64,000 nucleotides of DNA from Mytilus trossulus. Lineage: Eukaryota > Mollusca > Bivalvia > Mytilida > Mytilidae. The position numbers and the translations under genes were made by a program. The notes under the pieces were generated by a model. That model ran no database searches, was not told where the DNA came from, and saw nothing but the letters and a program-made list of their open reading frames with translations. Shown here in pieces: positions 1 to 11,700 of the stretch; the first letter of the stretch is position 1; every line of letters starts with the position of its first letter. Where the stretch lies: positions 66,600,180-66,664,179 of the forward strand of contig NC_086380.1 in assembly GCF_036588685.1 (NCBI RefSeq), written 5' to 3'.

Positions 1-1339
1 ATGTACATTTTCTTATGAAACCTTTAATCGATGGTGAAGAAATTATTGTTTGAGAATGAACTAAAATATCAACAATTAGAATAAAACATAATGATTTAAG
101 TGAAATATTTTTTTTCTAAAAATGGTAAAAAAAATAAGTTTGAGTCGTTGTATATTTTGGAAATAGGTACAGGTTGAATAGGTCGTATGAATAATTAATT
201 ACAATTTCGGTAATTTCTATTTAAATATTCATGAGGAAAATTGATATCAGGTCAGTGACTGTATATGACATAGAAATGTACAGTCAACGCATTTTGACTG
301 CTCAAATAGAACGAGTGCAGTATAAATATTAATTTGGGTGTTAATATTCTAGAGTCTGTGATTATATTTAGGGGGTATATTGATAGGGTGCAATTTATTT
401 ATTTTTTTTAGGGGGAGGGGGGTAATTCTGTAGGGATATGTCGGATATCAGCCGGAATCTACTGGTGTGTCTTCAAAGCAGCGATAAAATCCCGCACCCG
501 AAGGTTGGCACCAGGTGCTATAATAATCTTTAACGGCCGTATTGCTCTACTGTACAGACACATTCATATTCTATAGAGATGGTTATATTCTTCAAGGACG
601 GTAATATTTAAAAGCCTGAGCTGTTATATTCTTAAATCAGTGACATCTTATAGGAGCGATAGTATTCTATAAAAATCGGTTAAACTCTATAGAATCAATG
701 ATAATACACAAAATGTGTAGTAAACAATCTCACCCCAGCGGCTTACTACTCTTTCCGTCACTTTGTTTAAACTAATGAGTTTTGATTCTCTCTTTAGTAT
801 CTTCAATCCGTTTCATAATTAACATGTTTATCTTATTGATGACTTGCCTACTTTCAAATGTTATTTGGTTAGTAAATTTTGAATTTATAAGAATAAGCTA
901 AGCTATAGTAGTCTTATGAATCAGTTAAATTGGATTACTAATTAAAAGCTCCTATTGAAAAATTTCTCACAAGTTTTATCAGCAACTAGCAAACTATCAA
1001 ACACAAGTGTATGCGATATATCGCTGCATTCATATCAATTATAAATGTATTTGTTCATTACTGCATATCGATTATCGACCAAGCAAGCAAGAAAAATTCA
1101 AGTTGCCATTCGTAAAACCATTTTCGAAAATTATTACCTTGACCTTCTATTTATTTACCAAAACATCACTAGGCTTCAACTTCTTTTGCATCCATAAATC
1201 TTACAACTGTATAAGTATCATCCAATCGAATGATGGATACTGGAGATGCAACATAGAAACAGTTTGTTTCTGACACATGAATAAACTAATAAAGTGTCAT
1301 TTTTTGTGTAGCATAAACTAAATGCTCTTGACAGCCAAA
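1..1339. other. Intergenic, no gene seen
   Basis: AT-rich with no supported exon on either strand. The 88-codon frame at 1007-1273 has no homology I recognise. Confidence 0.6.
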
Positions 1340-1471
1340 AACTGGTGGTGATCTCAGGTAATCACAGATGCTCCGGAAGAGTAAGCAAATCCTGCTCCAC
1401 TTGTGATTCCGTCGTGTTGCTCATCTTGATTCAAACCCAATTTAAATCCGTGTTAACATTCGAGAGAAAGG

Positions 1472-3094
1472 CACTGGGGTAAAGCTGATGACCGTAACTG
1501 CATTCACGGTCATCCCAAGATGTCGGACGAAAAATTAGGTCAGTATTTGTATTGTCTGTTAAGGTGTTTCTACATCATTTTCTTTACAAAGCATACTTTG
1601 ATACGATGTAAATTTATATAAGATTCACACGGAAGTCACAAATCTCTATACCGAGGAACTTGTATAGAACGGGAAATTGTATTTGAAAAATTCGCTAAGA
1701 TGACCGTAAATCATCTTTAAAATATTTTCAAGATGACCGTAACAGGTTTATTTGCCACAAAGTGCTCTTTTCTATTAAATGCAATTCAACAATAAATAAT
1801 AATGCTTTGTATCAAGTTTCCCCCTAGTATATGTTTAAAATGGACTGTATCTATTATTCATTATATCTGTAGTTTTGATACAATTGATGTTTAAAAAAAT
1901 CGTACAAAAATGGCTACAGAAGGGTACATAACCCTTAAAGCATGGCAGGACCTTTAGATATGTAAAAGTTATATAAAGTCTATGTTTGAGGAAAAAAACT
2001 AACTTACCTGGTTTTTGAGTTGCATTTTTTTTTAAATATGCAGAAGATAGCAAAATAAATAGACATACGAATTTCATTTGATACGGTCCACTCAGTTACA
2101 CAGTTAAAAGCACCTATTGTTTGCAGGTGTCTATTGTCTATAGTGTCCATTTAAATCAAAACTACTCACAACATCGATTATACTATTTACTATCATTTTC
2201 ATATAAACTCAAAATACGCCAAATAGTTAAAAAGAACTAACCGAGCCCCTATTGCGACAAAATCAACAAAAAACAATGCATACAAATATGGACATTTCTT
2301 TCAATTGACGAAAATCCTTTTTAATTTAGTCATTCTTTATAAATTACGGTCATCCTTAACAATTTACGGTCATCCTTAACAATTTTACGGTCATCTTTTA
2401 ACCAATTACGGTCAGCCTTGTTATGAATCGCTAATCCTGTTACGGTCATCTCGATTACGATTTACGGTCATCCTAGCGAATTTTTCAAATCCAAATTCCC
2501 GTTTTATACACGTTCCTTGGTAGAGATTTGTGACTTCCGTGTGAATCTTTTATAAATTTACATCGTATCAAAGTATGCTTTGTACATGACTGATGTTCCC
2601 ATATTTTGACTATTTTATTGATTGTGACTGTTTATTTAACGCATCATGTAAATGTAACGGAATTTGATGAGACTGTTATTAAAGTGACTGATCTTCCCAT
2701 ATTTTGACTATTTTATTGATTGTGACTGTTTATTTAACGCATCATGTAAATGTAACGGAATTTGATGAGACTGTTATTAAAGTGAGAGGGTTAGCGCTAT
2801 AGAACCAGGTTTAATCCACCATTTTCTACATTTGAAAATGCCTGTACCAAGTCAGGAATATGACAGTTCTTGTCCATTCGTTTTTGATGCGTTTTGTTTT
2901 TTGATTTTGCCATGTGATTATGGACTTTCCAAATTGATTTTCCTCTGAGTTCAGTATTTTTGTGATTTTTATTTTTTTGTAAAGAAAATGATGTAGAAAC
3001 ACCTTAACAGACAATAAAAATACTGACCTAATTTTTCATCCGACATCTTGGGATGACCGTGAATGCAGTTACGGTCATCAGCTTTACCCCAGTG
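1472..3094. mobile_element. 1.6-kb inverted-repeat transposon relic with 6-bp target duplication
   Basis: Both ends read CACTGGGGTAAAGCTGATGA inward, and the arms stay alike for about 280 bp (1472-1750 against 2440-3094, less an insert). The flank GAAAGG stands directly on both sides (1466-1471 and 3095-3100), as a 6-bp target duplication. The motif TTACGGTCATC recurs at least ten times near the ends and in the middle. No transposase frame. The superfamily is not resolved; IS3EU, Dada and Polinton/Maverick types make duplications of about this length. Confidence 0.8.
2588..2983. mobile_element. Repeat inserted in the right arm of the TIR element, with 98-bp tandem duplication
   Basis: It interrupts an otherwise continuous inverted-repeat arm between GTA and GTA. 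The stretch from about 2586 to 2683 is repeated almost exactly at 2684-2785. The remainder resembles a diverged copy at 46927-47060. Confidence 0.65.
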
Positions 3095-3307
3095 GAAAGG
3101 GGTAGAGATTGTTGTTACGACATTTGGAATATATCCGCTATCATCTCTGGTACGGATATTCCTTAACATACAACCAACTCATGATGGCATCAAGAAAAAT
3201 ACAAAAGAGGATTTCACCGTCGCCTCTAAGAACTCTACGTGTTATAGCTTCCTTGTGAGCAGATACCCTTTATCAAGGAAATACAAGCCCTTTAATATCG
3301 TATCAAC

Positions 3308-3455
3308 TTCGTATGTATGCGCTGTTGCAATATGTTACTTTGGACTTTTTTGGCTTTATAACTATTCAGATCTGAGCTTCACTGATGAGTCTTATGTGGA
3401 CGAAACGCGCGTCTGGCGTATCAAATTATAATCCTAGTACTTTTGATAACTATTG
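3308..3455 (+). mobile_element. Retrozyme fragment (truncated)
   Basis: Shares the CTTTATAACTATT...ACTGATGAGTC region and the end ATTATAATCCTAGTAC with the tandem array at 44795-45695, in opposite orientation. Includes a hammerhead core. Confidence 0.65.
3374..3420 (+). ncRNA. Hammerhead ribozyme motif, near-intact
   Basis: Core CTGATGA, stem II GTC/GAC around a 7-nt loop, GAAA, palindromic stem III ACGCGCGT and the GTC cleavage site are all present. Stem I (GCTTCA against TGGCGT) has one mismatch. Confidence 0.6.
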
Positions 3456-3459
3456 TTAC

Positions 3460-5100
3460 ATAGAAATGGAAAGTATACAGATGTGTTCAAGTTTCCAAAT
3501 TATCTGAAATATCTAGTGCAAGAAAATATTCTATACAGCCCAAAGTAAAGTTAAAGAATACTGCTTCCCTCTTTTATTTCTTCCTGTGAAGTTTACGTAT
3601 GAAGTCGGTCTCATATAAATATAGGAACACGTCAGAAAGATGGACACAATTGTTACCCAGGGGAAGCCTAAACTTTCAATAATGGCCATGTTTGTGTAAA
3701 AATCATCAGTATGGGGAATAACTACACGAAGAGCTAAATGACTATTTCAGTCATGTTGACAGATTGTAGATCCTATCCTGCTGATCTATTTTGGTTTTTA
3801 AAGATTCTATCTACATTTGAATCTATTATACTTTACAAGAAAAAAGATATAAAAAAAATATAAGAAAAATGGTAAAAATCATCTTTTAAAGTGCAATCTT
3901 TCCAATAAGGAGTCGATTGCAGATTTCAGCAAGGTGGCTTAAGTTATTTGTAGATCTTGTCTTCTTGATAGTTTTTGCCATCTTAAGGTTATATCTATTT
4001 ATGAAAAAAAAAAGAAAAAAAGGCAAACATGGTAAAAAAATGGAAAATCATCACTAAAATGCAATAATTTCAATCAGAAGTGGACTGACAATTTAGATCA
4101 TGTTAATTTATATGTAGATATACTTATCAATTAGAGTTTATATATAAAGATGTTTGGCAAAAACGCAAAAAAAATGCAAAAATCCAAATAATAAAATAAG
4201 TCCAAAAGGTTCAGCTATAAGACTTATTTATAGATCTTGTATTGCTGATCAATTTTAAAGAACACTTGATCTTACTATCTTTTATAAATAATCAGCAAAA
4301 ATGAAAAAAATGGTAAAATTGGAAATTTGTGGGAAATAAAATGCTTTATGACTGCAAATGTTGAGTCATTTCTATGACCTAAATGGACAGCAGATAGATC
4401 CCACCATTCTGAACATTTCTGTCTCTGTTCAAATCTTTTAAGAAAAAAGACAAACTACTTTTACTCCATGCACTATTTATAACCATGTTGATCATGTTTG
4501 TTTGGAGGCTGGTGAGGTAACATTTTAAAGTAATAAGAAACGAGTGAGTGGTAAAAACTAATGTTCTTCCAATTCTTGAACCAATGCATACAAACATCAT
4601 ATACTTGTTCTTCTGTGCACAAATTTATGAAATTCGTGTAAATTTCATATAATCGTCAATTTTTTTTTCAATCAGTCAGTGTTGTTGTGAAAATATGGCA
4701 GGTAATTAAAGTTCATGTTTTGAAGCCAAAGTTTAACGATTGTCACCTGTTTGTCAACAGTCGACAAAATATCAACAAAAAACACTAAATTGAGCACATG
4801 TTTAACATGTAAATTCAGATAATAGTTTATTTTAAGGACATCCATGCATATTGTGATCACTGGATTATTACGAGATGGGTCACACTGAGGTCACTTTGAA
4901 TACAGGAAATATGTTGGGGAATTGCTTCCTGGAATTGGAAGGAAGCAATTAAAATAAAGTAAACTTCTACTAAATATGAATAAATTAAAGAATTTTCATC
5001 AGAAAAAAATGGATGCTAAGACTATCAGTCAGACACACATAAAAACATTGTTGAACATTGTATAAAAAATGAAACATAACAAAACTGAACAAAATAATAA
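3460..5100. other. Intergenic, no gene seen
   Basis: AT-rich. A loosely repeated pattern (GTAAAAATC...GCAAT) recurs at about 190-200 bp between 3840 and 4330. A short hairpin (AATTGCTTCC...GGAAGCAATT) lies at about 4919-4952. No supported exon. Confidence 0.5.
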
Positions 5101-5107
5101 CAAAACA

Positions 5108-5252
5108 TTTATTTTGATTTAAACATATGTACAATTATCATTTAAATAATAATAAAGTTAAAAAATATCACAGATAAAATTTTTCTTAATAACACCAAGA
5201 GCAGTTGTGAAATGAATATTTGTGTCTGCTTTGTTAAGTGTTATCTTTTATT
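5108..5252 (-). terminator. Candidate LRRC43 poly(A) signals
   Basis: AATAAA hexamers on the minus strand occur at 5247-5252 and 5108-5113, about 300 and 430 bp past the stop. Which one is used cannot be told from sequence alone. Confidence 0.3.
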
Positions 5253-5543
5253 AAATTACAAAACATATTGAAGAGTCGTCATATTTTAGAAAAGAATATT
5301 TCTAAGTTACATAGTATATCTCATGCATCCAAACACAATATTGTGAAAGCCTTTCAAAGATTCACTGTTCACTTTCATTGCTATGTAATAAAGCTTTAAA
5401 TTAATTGGGTTTTTATAAATCCTGATGCGCAAAATAAAATAGGTTAAAATAATGAATGAATATGCTGTATGATTATCAACTACAATTTTTTATGAATTTG
5501 CATGTTTTAAATAGCATGCTTTTGTGTCAATTCAGTTCTTTAA

Positions 5544-5770
5544 TTAAATTTGTTGTTCTTCAATATTTTTATTCTTTTCTTCCTCATCCTTTAACGAATC
5601 TATAGCTGTTTTCCAGTGATGTAACCTGACCTTGACCTCAACTTCAAGAGGAGGTGGTGGAGGTATTTCCTCGATGTCTTCTTCTACCAGAGCTCCTCCT
5701 TTACCTTTAGGGCCACCCTTTGAATCTTTGCCATCCTTTCCTTTCCCTGCAACACTAGCTCTTCGGCTGT
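5544..5770 (-). CDS. LRRC43: LRRC43 exon 22 (last, stop codon)
   Basis: Residues 787-861, starting with a codon shared across the junction, [18 protein letters not shown], then [19 protein letters not shown] and a Lys/Glu end. Stop TAA at 5544-5546. Acceptor GTTAACAG. Confidence 0.88.
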
Positions 5771-8700
5771 CTGTTAACAATAATTAATAGCAAATATTAA
5801 AATCTTGTTACATCATAATCACATATCTATTTTTTCAAAAAAATAAACATAAAAAAAATATTATTCTGTAAAAAATAATTATAATATTGTATTAATAAAT
5901 ATAAAAATATACAACATGAATTATCCTGTTTATTTGTCAAAGAGAGAATAGATAATAAAGATATACCAATTAATTTCTATAAAATAAAGAAAAACAAGCA
6001 TTTATCTGTTTTTTAGTGTTTATGCGAAACTTCAAACATATTTTTAACAAATTAAATATGCTTTATATGTTTACATACAAACAAATAGTCATTATATTCA
6101 TTTCATCTCTGAATAGCTGAAAAAAATATTCATCCTGATTAAATTGTTATCAAATCTATAGCATGCATTCTGGGAGTTTTGTTCTGTTCTAAACATGCTT
6201 TGGAAGTTTAAGACTATATACACATACACTATTTTAGGTGTACATCAAAATGATTTTAATATTCATACAACTTAAAGGAAATAATTGTAATTATCAAATA
6301 ATTAAACTTCTACAGTGTTACTTTTTCAATGCTTGCACATCTCATAAGGGCAGAAATCGAACAGAGTAATAATGATGTCATGGTCAAATCTTTAACAGTA
6401 TAATCTATATATATTATCAACCTGTATCAATAACAGTTAAGATATCAAATCATCTGTCTAAACGATTGATAATGTTTTTTTCAATATATGTACGGCCATT
6501 TCATTTTTTAAGTGAAATAACAACCACCAAAGAAAAAATTTGTATAAGATATTATTTAAATATTGTTTTATTAACAAGAAGTAATTGTCACCTCCAAGTG
6601 AAAAAATAGAACAAAGAAAAACATACATATGGCTATTAAATGGGCCTTAACAAGACAGAAAAGGAGGGTGAAAAAACAACCAACTAATGTGTTAAACAAT
6701 ATGCTAGCAATTAGTTAATCAATTGCAATTTTTTATCAAGATATGCATAAAAAAAAAAAATTCTAAAAATAAACTAAATGGGGAGTTAAAACTTCCATTT
6801 CAAAACTAAACATGTTCAAGATATTTTTGTTAAAATTCAAACCTTTAATATGAAGTGCAAGAAAATTGTTTCACACATTTATAGTTTCAATTCTAAGGTA
6901 TGGGTTTTCTAAGATGTATCTATTTTGACAAGTTAAAGTCAACACTTTATCCTAGTAAAGAATTAAAGGTTGGAAAGTTCAATCATGTGCTACCATTTAC
7001 TACAGGAATGATGTCTGACAAGAGTTATCTCCCTTCCCAAAGTCACTCAGAAGTGGTGTAAATGCTGTTGATACAAGTTTGTGCTTCGCATTTTTAAATT
7101 TTAAAATTTGAAACATAATTTACGAATCTAATAATTTCAGGTTATGAATTTCATTAATCCTCAATTTTGAATGCAAACTTCTAGACAGGTAAAATTTGAC
7201 TCAAAATGGTCTTAATATATTTCTCTTTCAACAAAAGTTTTATTTCTGCAAATTTGTTGGTTAGTTTAGGTGAACAATGACATCAAATGCACTATTTTCT
7301 TGTCCGAGTAGGCCTACTTTCACATACGTTCTAAATTTGAGGGAGTAATTGGTGGTATGACACCTTTACAGTCCCATTACACAAAAAAATCCTCAAAATT
7401 AAGTTTTGCCCCCAAAAAGTGTACAATTGAAAATAAGGGTGAGACATGTGCCAGCTCCAAAGTCTTCAATTAATCCATTAAAACTGAGACAATGATATTG
7501 TAAATTTGAAAAATAAATCATTGTAAGTTACTATTTTAAATATTGCTATCTAAGTTCAACTGAGTATATGTGCAGATAACTCTTGCTGTAGCTGAAATCA
7601 TATGCCCAATCTAGTTCAAATGTAGAAAAAAAGAAGGTTTGTTTGGTTCCCTGGGAAATTTAATGTCTTTTTAACTGATTTTTTTTGTTTTATTCTCATA
7701 GCTCCCTTATTTACTAAGCCAATATTCTTGTGCAGTTTGTATCAACAGCATGACCGTGCCACTACCAGAGATCCCTAAACCTAGAGTATTCACAGCATTC
7801 TATTATTGCCTTTATCAGAACTGTCTGATCTTTTTAGTTCCTTTCCCTTCACATCTTTCTTAAATGTTACACTCTTAGTAGAACTTTTAGCACTATCCTT
7901 TTTGTTGCTGTTAACACTTGCTGAAAATCAAATATGTTATCTAATTATTTAAAGATGCATTTTTTTTCATATTGTTGTAGAAATGGTCATGTGTAATCTT
8001 CAACCTACATAAATAAAAATTATGCCCTCTCCTGATTACCAGTAACTTCCATTTTTGTATCCAAAAAAATATGTTTTTTCAATGGTATGCATATACAAGT
8101 AATACTTATGAAGAGCCAGAATCATTATGAAAAATAGACTGAACTTAATTGGGGAGTAAAATTGTATTCAATTTTAACAATACCCTTATCCAAGACTGGA
8201 GCATAATCAAATTGTTTTTAAATATCAATACAACTGTCCCTTATGTAGTCTATATATATCATATTCATGTCCCTTTATAAGAAACTATCATGAAAATAAA
8301 TAATACATTTACAGATTGCAACTACTGAAAACAAATTCCAATTTCAGCTTGAGCTTTAACATTATCTGAAATCAGTTATAACAGGTAATTGTTGTAGACA
8401 TTGAGACAACATGTCATTTTTGTACCTGAAATCTTAATTCGTCAACATGTCAAATTTTGTACCTGAAATCTTAATTTCGAAAATCAAAATCACATAACGT
8501 TAGTGACCACAAAACAAAGGTGACTGAAAAGGGGGGAAAGGGTTTGATAAATGAAGTAGAGCTAAACTTTTTATAAGAAATCTTTCATTTAAATTTTAAC
8601 CTTTTATTTAAGTATGGTATTACTTTCCAATTTCAATTGTTAACTTATTTAAAAGATTGGAATACAAATTTTGTATTTGCAAACTGACAAACAAATGAGA

Positions 8701-11700
8701 TATCTTGTGTCAGAGCAATTTCTTAACTGAAAAAGTCACATTAAGAAAAATAATGGTTCAAAAACTGGTATCACTAGTATAAAATAATAGCAATGGGCCT
8801 CCAAGTGCCTCACTTTGATTATTTCATAAAAAATTGAAGAGGCAAAAGATTTATTTTGTTTAGCCTTTAAAAAAAGCTTACACAATATAAAAACTTTGAT
8901 AGTCAATTAATCAATGGCTTTTAAAAATGTGCATAAAAAAGGGGGAGGGGGTGGTTTGCATAATATAGATTAGGAAAGGACAAATGGATATTTAGGTAAA
9001 AGTGAATTGATCATTTACAAACAAAATGGATGCAGACAAACAGTGATTGTTTTTTATGGAAGGGAACACTTCAAACATGTCTTCACCTCTTCTACCCTGA
9101 ATAGAACTTCCACGTCTACTCAATCGGCTTTCTGCAAAACGTACAATGAGTTGATCAGTTTCCTTTAAATGGAAATCGGCCAATTCTGGCATTTCCAATA
9201 AGCAGCAGTCAAAGAGATAGCACATATAAGCTTAATTTATATCTATATCTATAATTATGTATTTTTTTACCTTTTTGACAAGTTAAACAGCAAACAGTAT
9301 GATAAAGATTAACATACATGACATAAGGCCTTCATTTCTAATTAATGTTTTTTTTTTAAGAAATTGGCATTGATGTGCCAGTAATGATGATCCTGTAAAT
9401 GTTGCATTAGAATATAACAAGCAAATTTAAAAGCAAGTTTTATTACTGTTAATTCATTATCATTTATTCGGCACTCATTTTCATAGTTATTCTGGGTACA
9501 GGTGACCCAAATATTATCAAATGAAATATGTTTTTATCTCCATAGAGACTTTTTTTACAAAATTTGTAAAATCCATGAGTTTAACCCACGAAAATAGACT
9601 CATTATCAATCTAGAAAACAAATTGTACCCATAAAAGATAAATGAATTTACAGTATTGCAATGGTCAGTATGTCATTTTATTTCTAATAACAAAAACATT
9701 AACAATTTCTATATAAACAAAACAAAAAAGTAAAAAGATTCCATGATATTTATAAAATGTTAAATTCAATATTCAAATATATTGTAACTAAATTAAATTC
9801 AATGCACCAGAAATGAGAGAACCTAGCCAAGCCTAGACCTTCATCTTCCAAGGACAATATTAAACTAATAATTATCTGCATTTTTTATCAATAGAATTAG
9901 GGGCACATCTAAAGAACCAAAGGTTTACACTTTTCAATGTGTCAAAAAGCAGACAAAATGCTAAATAACCTATAAAATACCATTTTCAAATATGTCAAAC
10001 TTAGGGTCCAACATACGAGTTTAATTTTGTACCTTGGAAGCCATCATGAATTATAACAGTAATATAATTAGCTGCTAATTTTCATCCAGTAATTCCTACT
10101 GATAAAAGTGAAAAAGCTCATTTTTGTTTGTGAAAACTTTAGAATATTTTATGACAAGCAATTTTTAGAGTTCCAGGTTGTCAAATTTACCAAGGATTTG
10201 TATAGTTATAACTATACAAATCCTTGAATTTACTTAATTTTCACACATCTTTAAAATAAATAAAAATTAATGACACCTGTCCAACCAAAGTCTTAATTAC
10301 TGGAATTAAATAAAAAAAACACTTTACACTGATTAAATAACTATTGAAAATTCATTGTATAGTTTTGTCCTGAATATGCATGAAGTATATGCCATTGGAG
10401 ATTAAGCTATTTACAACCAATGAGTTATTATATCATTTCATATAAACAAGTTCATTGATTAGATTTCACTGTATTTTCAAAAGTGACTGCAAGATTCATC
10501 TTAAATTTTAGATTTATTTTTTTGTAATCACCACTTTTTTTAAACATATTTAAGCATTAAAATATTTACACACATAAAAACCTGAACAAGAACTTAAATT
10601 TTGCACCTTAAAAATTAAGGCAATTTAATCAGACCAAAAATGAGCTTTTATCAACCTAGAGAACTATAAACAGAGTAGTGTTATAGACAGGTAACACAAT
10701 GAACAGGTCACCTTTACTTCCTGCTGATGTGTTTCTACTCGATCGACCTGCTGTAAAGTTACAAGGTCAAAAATTACGAAAATAAAATATTCAATAAATA
10801 ATTCAATACTGAAATAAAATTGGTATTAAATAATATCATGCAATTTCACTACTTAAACCTGTAGTGAATTAGAACTGTGTGAAAAAAACCTGAAACATAA
10901 AATTTTATAATAATATATGAACAAAAATGTGCTGTAGGGGAAAACAAATCTGCAACTGATTTGATTGGATGCTGAAATTACAATGTCATTATTTTGAACA
11001 TAACTGATTGGTTAAGGAATCTTTGACAAGAAAGATGTAATCTAGTTTATGTTCCTGAATCACTTGATCCTAATGTATTCCCTTTTTCCATTCTCAATTT
11101 TATTTAGGTATATATCAATAATCTTTTGGTATGTGTTTCCCCCCCCCCCTCAAAATTTTTATCTTTGGTTTGAGATAAATTTATTTTTAAAACATAAGGC
11201 CTGTTACTTTGAATATTTCAAATGCTTATTATGATGAACAACTGGAAAATTAAATTAAAAATGTTCCTAACAATAAACATGTCTACCTTTACACAAAAAT
11301 GCAAAAAAATTAGATAAAACAGAAATTCTAAAATCTCAACTCTTAACCAGTAACTAGAAAATTTCAACATAACAAGTGTTCATACCTTTGACCGTTTTAC
11401 TTTGAGCCATTGATGATTTGGCTGATGGTGGTTTACTTGACATCTGGGAATTTCTAGAACTACTTTCTTTAAAATACAAAAAGAACTTTTTTTCTAATTT
11501 GGCTTTCAGAGTAGTGGAAAGAGTATCAGTTTGAGTTTTCTCATTATTTTATTGCTACAAAAATGGGGGGGAGGGGGTAATAAGTTTCACCCTAGTTATG
11601 ATTTACCTTGATCTGAAACTTTAAATACATTTTTTTTAATGGGAGTAGCAAACAGAATCATAAATTTGTCAAATATATTTTCATATTTACTTGTAAGTGT

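Larger units (their letters stand above)
1340..3340 (-). pseudogene. Reverse-transcriptase C-terminal relic, split by a TIR element
   Basis: 1340-1471 and 3095-3340 together align with the copies at 43301-43850 and 47640-48020. On the minus strand, 3170-3340 reads ILKGLYFLDKGYLLTRKL, a decayed form of the RT C-terminal block seen better at 43570-43794. Frame broken. The 1472-3094 segment is a later insertion. Confidence 0.65.
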
